Part shown: positions 1 to 5,274 of the stretch, in pieces
How the letters are laid out: the number at the start of each line of letters is the position of its first letter
Numbering within the stretch: the stretch's first letter is position 1
Assembly (NCBI GenBank): GCA_023432005.1
Contig: JAEYVF010000055.1
Span: forward strand, 1-7,521
DNA: 7,521 bases
Source: Actinomycetes bacterium
Lineage (GTDB): Bacteria > Actinomycetota > Actinomycetes > Actinomycetales > Microbacteriaceae
Direction: 5' to 3'
Position numbers and translations under genes: made by a program
Notes under the pieces: model-generated
Told to the model about the DNA's origin: nothing
Seen by the model: the letters and a program-made list of their open reading frames with translations, nothing else
Databases searched by the model: none

Positions 1-2425
1 GGTGCGAGACGTCGCCGCCCGCGGCGGGCGGAGCCGGAGGAGCCGACGGGGCTGCCACCGTCCAGCTCGCGATCGCGGGCGTCGCGTCGACGTTGCCCGC
101 CGCATCCGCCGCGCGCACCGCGAGCGTGTGCGGGCCGACCGCGAGCCCGCTCAGCGGGAACGGCGAGGTGCACGTGACGTAGGCGCCTCCGTCGAGCGCG
201 CACTGGAAGCCGGCGAGCCCCGAGCCGCCGTCGCTCCCCGTGAACGTGAAGGTCGCCGTGGTCGACGTCGTGGACCCCGACGGCGCCGCGATCAGCACGG
301 TGTCGGGGGCGATCGTGTCGACGAGCCAGGTGACCGACTCCGGGGTCGCGTCGACGTTGCCGAGATCGTCGACGGCGCGCACCTGCAGCTCGTGGGTTCC
401 CTGGCCGAGTCCGGTGAGGGCGAGCGGGCTCGTGCACGCCGCGAAGGGCGCGCCGTCGAGCGAGCACTCGAATCCGACGGGGTCGGCGCGACCCACATCC
501 GCACCGGCGAAGACGAATGCCGCATCGGTCGAGGCCACGATGACCGGAGGCGTCGTGAGCATCGTCGTCGTGGGCGCCGTGGTGTCGACGAGCCACGCGA
601 AGGATGCCGGGGTGGGGTCGACGTTCCCGGCGAAGTCGATCGCACGCACGCTGAAGGTGTGCTGCCCCTCGCTCACGCCCGACAGCGTGACGGGGCTCGT
701 GCAGCTGGCGAACGCCCCGCCGTCGAGGGAGCACTGGAACGCGCTCAGGCCGGCTCCCCCATCCGAGCCGGTGAACGAGAAGACCGCGGTGCTCGCGGTC
801 GTCGCGGAGGCGGGAGCCGCGGTGATCGTCGTCTGGGGTGCGGTGGTGTCGACGTACCAGCTGTAGCTCGCGGGCGTGGGGTCGGCGATCGCGCCGAGCT
901 CGAGGGCGCGCACCTGGAACATGTGGTGTCCGTCGGCGAGGCCGCTGTAGATCGCGGGGGTGGTGCACGCGGCGAAGGCGGCGCCGTCGAGCGAGCACTG
1001 GTACTGCCCGAGCGACGATCCCGAGAACACGAAGGCCGCCGATCCGACGCTGCTCGTCGCCGCGGGGCCGGCGATGATCTCCGTGTCGGGCACGACCATC
1101 TCCACCGAGCCGTAATCGCATCCGCCGCCCAGCGGACGCGCGGCACTGCGCTGATCCGTCGGCGGGCAGGTCGCCAGCGGCGCCGAGTCGCGAGCCGGGC
1201 TGCTCGCCCCGAGCGCGAAGAACCGGGTTGCGCCGCCGCCCTCGTCGGCGACCGCGATGAGCATCGGGGCTCCCCCGATGATCGCCGTGCCCGAGGTCAC
1301 GCCGACGACGTCGCTCAGGCCGCTCGTGCCGTTGCCGGAGATGATGGAGCCCTGCAACACCACGGTCGTGGTGCCGCCCTGGCGGAGCCCGTCGGCGCCG
1401 CCGAGCGCGGAGTTGGCGGTGACGGTGACGTGCGTGAGCGTGACCGTGCCGCCGTTCACGCTCGAGAGATCGAGGCCGCCGCCCGCGACGTTCGCGGAGT
1501 TGCCCGTGATCGTCGAGTTGACGATGGTGAGCGCGCCCTGGTTGCCGGTGAGGGCGATCCCGCCTCCGTTGCCGAGAGCACCGCCCGTCGAGAGGGCCAC
1601 GTTGCCGCGGATGACCGACTGCTCGATACGCGACACGGTCGCCGATCCCGTATTGAGGAAGATGCCGCCTCCCTCACCGCGCACGGTGTTGTTCTCGACG
1701 GTCGAGCGCAGCAGCGTGAGCGGGCCGGCCGAGCGGATGCCTCCCCCGACGACCGATCCGGCTGCGGGGATCGTCTGATTGCCGCTGATGACCGAGTCGG
1801 TGATGGTGAGCGTGCCGCGGTTCTCGACCGCGCCGTTCGAGCCGGAGAAGTTGTCGACCACCCGCACCGAGCTGAGCGTCGTCGTCACGTTGTTGTGCAG
1901 GTAGAGCGCGCCGCCCTCCTTGAACGACGTGAAGCGGGTGTCGCCGTTGCGCAGGGTGAGGCTCGAGAGGTCGAAGGCCGCGGCGCTCGACGGGAAGACG
2001 TCGAAGAGGCGCTCGTTGCCGATGCCGTCGATGATCGTGTTCGCGGCGCCGTTGCCGACGATGGCGAGGGTCTGCTTGACGTCGAGGTCGCCGCTGTCCC
2101 CGTTGTCGTCGTTGGCCGGCCCGGTGAGCAGGAACACGCCGTTCACGCCGAACGTGATCGTGTCGGCGCCGACGTTGGCGTTCGCGGCGCACACGGCTTC
2201 GCGCAGGCTGACCCTGCCGTCGGGGCCGGGCAGCGATCCGAGCGTCACCGCGGAGCAGGTTCCGGCCGCATCGACGACGTCGGCCGTGGTCGTGACGATC
2301 AGCGTCGCTGCCGCAGCCCGCTGGGGCGCGACGACGAGGCCCGCGGAGGTGATCGCGACGCCGAGCGCGAGGGCGGCGATCGCGAGAGCGGGCAGGCGGG
2401 GCGTGGTGGTGCGGGAGCGCGGCAT
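1..2425 (-). CDS. Secreted CSLREA/beta-helix protein with four Ig-like repeats (3' end missing)
   Basis: This large exported protein probably acts at the cell surface; its ligand is unknown. The ATG at 2425 is preceded by GAGGA with a 4-nt spacer, and the frame stays open for 808 codons to the left edge. Residues 1-40 form a signal peptide: Arg at 3, 5 and 10, a hydrophobic core at about 11-33, and cleavage near AAAA 37-40. Residues about 40-92 match the CSLREA-type domain (VSLREAVCAANA at 72-83). Residues about 118-365 are rich in short strands with N-S-T-I-T-G-N patterns and Gly-Gly turns, typical of a right-handed parallel beta-helix. Residues about 405-442 (SSPARDS, TDQRSAARP, GGGCDYG) resemble the choice-of-anchor Q region. 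Four Ig-like repeats follow (447-790), then a Pro/Ala-rich linker. Such proteins often end in a sorting signal or membrane anchor, but that part is outside the window. A weak -10-like CAGGAT lies at 2454-2459. The domain reading is from recalled family patterns and the function is unknown. Confidence 0.9.
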   Translation of the reverse strand, partial: MPRSRTTTPRLPALAIAALALGVAITSAGLVVAPQRAAAATLIVTTTADVVDAAGTCSAVTLGSLPGPDGRVSLREAVCAANANVGADTITFGVNGVFLLTGPANDDNGDSGDLDVKQTLAIVGNGAANTIIDGIGNERLFDVFPSSAAAFDLSSLTLRNGDTRFTSFKEGGALYLHNNVTTTLSSVRVVDNFSGSNGAVENRGTLTITDSVISGNQTIPAAGSVVGGGIRSAGPLTLLRSTVENNTVRGEGGGIFLNTGSATVSRIEQSVIRGNVALSTGGALGNGGGIALTGNQGALTIVNSTITGNSANVAGGGLDLSSVNGGTVTLTHVTVTANSALGGADGLRQGGTTTVVLQGSIISGNGTSGLSDVVGVTSGTAIIGGAPMLIAVADEGGGATRFFALGASSPARDSAPLATCPPTDQRSAARPLGGGCDYGSVEMVVPDTEIIAGPAATSSVGSAAFVFSGSSLGQYQCSLDGAAFAACTTPAIYSGLADGHHMFQVRALELGAIADPTPASYSWYVDTTAPQTTITAAPASATTASTAVFSFTGSDGGAGLSAFQCSLDGGAFASCTSPVTLSGVSEGQHTFSVRAIDFAGNVDPTPASFAWLVDTTAPTTTMLTTPPVIVASTDAAFVFAGADVGRADPVGFECSLDGAPFAACTSPLALTGLGQGTHELQVRAVDDLGNVDATPESVTWLVDTIAPDTVLIAAPSGSTTSTTATFTFTGSDGGSGLAGFQCALDGGAYVTCTSPFPLSGLAVGPHTLAVRAADAAGNVDATPAIASWTVAAPSAPPAPPAAGGDVSH
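56..1087 (-). repeat. Four tandem 88-89-residue Ig-like repeats
   Basis: Residues 447-790 of the secreted protein contain four units in register. The W-x-V that closes each unit falls at 523-525, 611-613, 700-702 and 788-790, giving steps of 88, 89 and 88 residues. Each unit carries a cysteine pair exactly ten positions apart (477/487, 565/575, 654/664, 742/752) in a C-S/A-L-D-G-x-x-[FY]-x-x-C motif. This is followed by G-x-H-x-[FL]-x-V-R-A and, in three units, by D-x-x-G-N-V-D-x-T-P. At DNA level the stretch GTGTCGACGAGCCA is repeated at 315 and 582, and a diverged version begins at 846. The repeats are clearly diverged at DNA level, so they are old rather than a fresh amplification. The Cys pairs may form disulfides outside the cell (inference). 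Confidence 0.88.
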
Positions 2426-2487
2426 TGCTTCCTCGGGGTTCGGGGGCACTCCGATCCTGGCATCCCCCCGCACCCCCGAGAATGACG

Positions 2488-2523
2488 GAAGACCCCCCTT
2501 TCCGGGGGGAAAGAGGGGTCTTC
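2488..2523 (-). terminator. Hairpin terminator after icd
   Basis: A 14-nt arm at 2488-2501 pairs with 2510-2523 with a single C/A mismatch (2497/2514) and an 8-nt G-rich loop. It lies 23 bases past the icd stop codon on the minus strand and upstream of the next minus-strand gene (start 2425). There is no long U tract, which is common in high-GC actinobacteria. The C run 2493-2498 could instead pair with the G run 2504-2509, giving a shorter alternative hairpin. Confidence 0.75.
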
Positions 2524-2546
2524 GATGCCCTGCGGCGGGGGCGAGG

Positions 2547-3764
2547 TCAGCCCAGGCGCGCCTTGAGGTTCTCGTCGAGCGTCGCGAGGAAGTCCTCCGT
2601 CGTCTGCCACTCCTGGTCGGGGCCGACGAGGAGCGCGAGGTCCTTCGTCATCTTGCCCGACTCGACGGTCGTGATCACGACGTCCTCGAGGGTCTCGGCG
2701 AAGTCGATGAGGGCCTGGTTGTCGTCGAGCTTGCCGCGGTGCATGAGGCCGCGGGTCCACGCGAAGATCGAGGCGATCGGGTTCGTGGACGTCGGCTTGC
2801 CCGCCTGGTGCTGGCGGTAGTGGCGCGTCACGGTGCCGTGCGCGGCCTCGGCCTCCACGATCTTGCCGTCGGGAGTCGCGAGCACGGAGGTCATGAGGCC
2901 GAGCGAGCCGAAGCCCTGCGCGACGGTGTCGGACTGCACGTCGCCGTCGTAGTTCTTGCACGCCCAGACGTAGCCGCCCTCCCACTTCATGGCCGAGGCG
3001 ACCATGTCGTCGATGAGGCGGTGCTCGTACGTGAGGCCCGCGGCGTCGAACTGCTCCTTGAACTCGGTGTCGAAGATCTCCTGGAAGATGTCCTTGAAGC
3101 GGCCGTCGTAGGCCTTGAGGATCGTGTTCTTCGTCGAGAGGTACACGGGGTAGTTGCGCGAGAGCCCGTAGTTGAGCGAGGCGCGCGCGAAGTCGCGGAT
3201 CGACTGGTCCAGGTTGTACTGCACCTGCGCGATGCCGTCGCCCGGTGCCTGGAACACCTCGAACTTGAGCGGCTCGCTGCCGTCCTCGGGGGTGAACTCG
3301 ACGGTCAGCGTGCCCTTGCCCTGGAACGTGAAGTCGGTCGCGCGGTACTGGTCGCCGAACGCGTGGCGGCCGATGATGATCGGCTTGTTCCACCCCGGCA
3401 CGAGGCGCGGGATGTTGGAGATGATGATCGGCTCGCGGAAGATGACGCCGCCGAGGATGTTGCGGATGGTGCCGTTGGGCGACTTCCACATCTTCTTAAG
3501 GCCGAACTCCTCGACGCGCGCCTCGTCGGGCGTGATGGTCGCGCACTTGACGCCGACGCCGTGCTTCTGGATCGCGTGGGCCGCGTCGATCGTGACCTGG
3601 TCGTCGGTCGCGTCGCGGTTCTCGATGCCGAGGTCGTAGTACTCCAGGTTGACGTCGAGGTAGGGGTGGATGAGGCGGTCCTTGATGAACTGCCAGATGA
3701 TGCGCGTCATCTCGTCGCCGTCGAGCTCGACGACCGTTCCCTCGACCTTGATCTTCTCGACCAC
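2547..3764 (-). CDS. icd: NADP-dependent isocitrate dehydrogenase (homodimeric type)
   Basis: This TCA-cycle enzyme oxidatively decarboxylates isocitrate to 2-oxoglutarate and makes NADPH in the cytoplasm. The 405-residue product matches the dimeric enzyme type that includes human IDH1, not the roughly 740-residue monomeric enzyme of some actinobacteria. Visible signatures are the substrate loop SPNGTIRN (95-102), Arg110, Arg133 in IGRHAFGDQYRATD (equivalent to human IDH1 Arg132), Tyr140, Lys213 in TKNTILKAYDG, metal-binding Asp residues in IDDMVA (251-256) and DGDVQSD (273-279), and the NADP-binding HGTVTRH (309-315) with TSTNPIASIFAWTRG (325-339). The frame runs upstream to an ATG at 3854, but I chose the GTG at 3764. 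It has AAAGGA six bases before it, the family N-terminus MVEKIKVEGTVVELDGDEMTR starts there, and the longer version would cross the promoter and palindrome. No key residue is missing. A palindrome overlaps the expected -35 region, so transcription is probably controlled there. Confidence 0.97.
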   Translation of the reverse strand: MVEKIKVEGTVVELDGDEMTRIIWQFIKDRLIHPYLDVNLEYYDLGIENRDATDDQVTIDAAHAIQKHGVGVKCATITPDEARVEEFGLKKMWKSPNGTIRNILGGVIFREPIIISNIPRLVPGWNKPIIIGRHAFGDQYRATDFTFQGKGTLTVEFTPEDGSEPLKFEVFQAPGDGIAQVQYNLDQSIRDFARASLNYGLSRNYPVYLSTKNTILKAYDGRFKDIFQEIFDTEFKEQFDAAGLTYEHRLIDDMVASAMKWEGGYVWACKNYDGDVQSDTVAQGFGSLGLMTSVLATPDGKIVEAEAAHGTVTRHYRQHQAGKPTSTNPIASIFAWTRGLMHRGKLDDNQALIDFAETLEDVVITTVESGKMTKDLALLVGPDQEWQTTEDFLATLDENLKARLG

Positions 3765-3795
3765 GTGTTGTCCTTTCGCGTGCAAACCGCCGTCC

Positions 3796-3801
3796 AGCCT
3801 A
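3796..3801 (-). promoter_or_regulatory. -10 element of icd
   Basis: TAGGCT on the minus strand sits in the context CGGGGTAGGCTGG. A start point about seven bases downstream (near 3789) would give a leader of about 25 nt containing the AAAGGA ribosome binding site. No good TTGACA-like -35 is seen; that position is occupied by the palindrome at 3814-3835. The assignment is from sequence pattern only. Confidence 0.6.
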
Positions 3802-3813
3802 CCCCGGTCGGTT

Positions 3814-3835
3814 GATATCTCGACATCGAGATATC
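3814..3835. promoter_or_regulatory. Perfect palindromic operator between icd and the GNAT gene
   Basis: Half-sites GATATCTCGA (3814-3823) and TCGAGATATC (3826-3835) are exact reverse complements separated by CA. This A/T-containing block stands out in otherwise very GC-rich DNA. Its centre lies about 35 bases upstream of the inferred icd start point, over the -35 region, which fits a repressor site. It lies about 47 bases upstream of the inferred GNAT start point. The binding protein is not identifiable from this window. A symmetrical site of this size suits a dimeric helix-turn-helix regulator (inference). Confidence 0.75.
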
Positions 3836-3859
3836 TATGCGCGGGAGGGCCCACCGGGT

Positions 3860-3865
3860 TAGCCT
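3860..3865 (+). promoter_or_regulatory. -10 element for a leaderless GNAT transcript
   Basis: TAGCCT in the context CGGGTTAGCCTGG ends six bases before the ATG at 3872. No Shine-Dalgarno sequence is present between it and the start codon. This spacing puts the transcription start at or next to the A of ATG, the arrangement known for leaderless mRNAs in actinobacteria. Confidence 0.65.
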
Positions 3866-3871
3866 GGCTTG

Positions 3872-4324
3872 ATGGCGGAGCTGAGACTCGAAGAGCTGAC
3901 GGCGCAGACGATCGTCGCCGCGCGAAACCTCGCCCTCAAGCCGGGCCAGGAGGCCTTCATCGCGCCTGAGACCTACGTGCACGTGGAGCAGGATCTCGAT
4001 CCCGCCGGATCATGGCCGCGGGTCGTCATGGACGGCGACCACCTCGTCGGCTACGTCATGGGCACCTTCGACCCCGACGCTCCCGAGGACTTCCTCAAGG
4101 CGGCACTCTGGCGCATCCACGTCGAGGCCGATGCGCAAGGCTCCGGCGTGGGTCGCTTCGCCGTGCAGGCGCTCGCAGACGAGGCGCGCCGCCGCGGATT
4201 CGACCGCCTGACGGTCGTGTGGGCGCCGGGCGAGGCCGGTCCCGAGGCCTTCTTCGACGCCGTCGGCTTCCAGGTCGTGGGCGAGACGCCCTACGGCGAG
4301 AAGCTCGGCGCGCTCGCGCTCTGA
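3872..4324 (+). CDS. GNAT family N-acetyltransferase
   Basis: This is a 150-residue cytoplasmic acetyltransferase that should transfer the acetyl group of acetyl-CoA to an amine; the substrate is unknown. The acetyl-CoA-binding motif A is at 80-94, with WRIHVEADAQGSGVG (Q89-G90-S91-G92-V93-G94). It is preceded by the strand LVGYVMGTF (58-66) and followed by helix and strand elements ending in the motif-B-like FFDAVGFQVVGETPYGEK (127-144). The N-terminal PGQEAFIAP segment (24-32) and the terminal GEK recall bacterial polyamine (spermine/spermidine) acetyltransferases, but this is a weak resemblance. I start at ATG 3872; a TTG directly before it is a possible alternative. The gene diverges from icd, and the ATL gene begins 13 bases after its stop, so the two are probably co-transcribed. 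Confidence 0.88.
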   Translation: MAELRLEELTAQTIVAARNLALKPGQEAFIAPETYVHVEQDLDPAGSWPRVVMDGDHLVGYVMGTFDPDAPEDFLKAALWRIHVEADAQGSGVGRFAVQALADEARRRGFDRLTVVWAPGEAGPEAFFDAVGFQVVGETPYGEKLGALAL

Positions 4325-4337
4325 CGGCGGAGCGCGG

Positions 4338-4667
4338 ATGCCGCTCCCGCCCGAGGACTTCGTGGGCGCGGTGCTCGACGTGGTCGCGCAGATCCCCGAG
4401 GGCCGCGCGATGGCGTACGGCGACGTCGCGGCGGCCATCGGCTCGCGCTCCGCGCGCGGTGTCGGCCAGGTGATGGCCTACTCCGGAGGCGACGTACCGT
4501 GGTGGCGCGTCATCCGGGCGAGCGGCCATCCGCCCGTCGACCACGAGCGCGAGGCGCTGCAGCACTATCGGGCGGAGGGCACGCCGCTCGTGTGGTCGCG
4601 CGACCGCACGTCCTACCGCGTCGACCTCGCGGCGGCCCGCTGGTGGCCGGGCGACCCTCGGGCCTGA
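4338..4667 (+). CDS. Alkyltransferase-like protein (ATL, MGMT-type DNA-binding domain)
   Basis: This 109-residue protein matches the DNA-binding winged-helix domain of O6-methylguanine-DNA methyltransferase. Known ATL proteins (E. coli YbaZ, S. pombe Atl1) bind O6-alkylguanine without repairing it and pass the lesion to nucleotide excision repair. The sequence shows GRAMAYGDVAAAIGS (22-36), the recognition-helix segment SARGVGQVMA (38-47) with a likely Arg finger at 40, and PWWRVIRASG (54-63), where Trp55 replaces the nucleophilic Cys of PCHRV. The enzyme should therefore lack methyl transfer. The second Trp, in place of His, differs from the PWHRV of the best-known members. GTPLVW (81-86) and a C-terminal RVDL complete the fold. 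The start has GGAG at 4329-4332, five bases upstream. It follows the GNAT gene after 13 bases, so they probably share a transcript. Confidence 0.9.
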   Translation: MPLPPEDFVGAVLDVVAQIPEGRAMAYGDVAAAIGSRSARGVGQVMAYSGGDVPWWRVIRASGHPPVDHEREALQHYRAEGTPLVWSRDRTSYRVDLAAARWWPGDPRA

Positions 4668-4715
4668 GCCGCGGCATCCCCCGAACTGGCGCGTTCGCGC
4701 GGGCGCCGCGACGGG

Positions 4716-4721
4716 TAGCCT
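4716..4721 (+). promoter_or_regulatory. -10 element for a leaderless transcript of the membrane protein gene
   Basis: TAGCCT in the context ACGGGTAGCCTCAC ends eight bases before the ATG at 4730. No ribosome binding site separates them, so the mRNA is probably leaderless or nearly so. The core GGGTAGCCT nearly repeats that of the GNAT promoter. No convincing -35 is seen. Confidence 0.6.
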
Positions 4722-4729
4722 CACTTCCC

Positions 4730-5206
4730 ATGACCCGAACCGACGACCTCATGGCGATGATGCAGAGGCACATGCGCGGCACGGCCTTCGTCTTCTCGCG
4801 CACCGCCAAGGGCTTCACGATCGACCTGGACCTGGCGAACCCGCAGGTGTGGCCGCTCATCGCGCAGACCAACCTGAGCGAGACCTCGAGCTTCCAGATC
4901 ATCACCGACGAGATCGACTCGAAGTTCACGATCGTCGAGATCCCGCGCCACATCGAGTGGGGCGGCGACGACGCCCCGCACTTCGTGCAGAGCGCAGCCG
5001 GCGGCCCCAAGCAGAGCATGAAGGACGAGGTCGACCTGCGCGTGAGCGCGGAGCCCATCCGTCGCCTCGTGCGCCGTGAGGCGGGCGGGCTGGGCTTCCG
5101 CGAGACGCTCGACCGCAAGAAGCTCTACACGATGTTGGGCGTCGCGGCGGGTGGCGTCGCCGCGGTCGTCATCGTGCTCGTGCTCATCGTCAACGCGCTC
5201 GGCTGA
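4730..5206 (+). CDS. Hypothetical protein with one C-terminal membrane segment
   Basis: I do not recognise this 158-residue protein. Residues 1-130 are hydrophilic, with no signal peptide and no cysteine. Predicted features include short beta-like stretches (GTAFVFSRTAKGFTIDLDL 17-35, SSFQIITDEI 53-62, KFTIVEIPRHIEWGG 65-79) and a basic stretch before the membrane (RRLVRREAGG 111-120, RETLDRKKL 124-132). Residues about 134-156 form one strongly hydrophobic helix followed only by LG, so the protein should be tail-anchored with its main domain in the cytoplasm. The start is ATG 4730, right after a -10 element. It lies 62 bases after the ATL stop, with its own promoter, so it is probably a separate unit. 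It converges on the surface protein gene at 5275. Codon use is like that of its neighbours, which supports a real gene. Confidence 0.85.
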   Translation: MTRTDDLMAMMQRHMRGTAFVFSRTAKGFTIDLDLANPQVWPLIAQTNLSETSSFQIITDEIDSKFTIVEIPRHIEWGGDDAPHFVQSAAGGPKQSMKDEVDLRVSAEPIRRLVRREAGGLGFRETLDRKKLYTMLGVAAGGVAAVVIVLVLIVNALG

Positions 5207-5220
5207 CCGCGCGCGCCGAT

Positions 5221-5255
5221 GCGGGCCCGCGCACCGAGAGGATGCGCGAGCCCGC
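5221..5255. terminator. Bidirectional terminator between convergent genes
   Basis: Thirteen bases at 5221-5233 pair with 5243-5255 with one C/A mismatch (5227/5249), around a 9-nt loop. The hairpin lies in the 68-base gap between the stop of the plus-strand membrane protein gene (5206) and the stop of the minus-strand surface protein gene (5275), so it can serve both. There is no clear U tract on either side. Confidence 0.75.
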
Positions 5256-5274
5256 AGGCTCGGAGTCGGACCCG

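Noticed and set aside
56..1087. Possible CRISPR or recent tandem amplification, because of the regular roughly 265-bp period
   Set aside because: The period matches a protein domain length, the copies are clearly diverged, and the reading frame and Ig-like motifs are kept throughout.
2..2485. Plus-strand open frame of 827 codons opposite the secreted protein gene
   Set aside because: It is an Arg/Gly/Glu-rich low-complexity translation with no domain. It arises because GC-rich codons on the minus strand leave few stops on the other strand. The minus-strand frame gives a coherent signal peptide and domains.
1920..3815. Plus-strand open frame of 631 codons running across the icd gene
   Set aside because: It spans the start of one gene, the terminator hairpin and the whole of icd, and its product is low-complexity. 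It is a shadow of the minus-strand coding sequence.
3765..3854. A 30-codon N-terminal extension of isocitrate dehydrogenase to the ATG at 3854
   Set aside because: The extension crosses the -10 element and the palindrome and does not resemble the family N-terminus. The GTG at 3764 has a well-placed AAAGGA.
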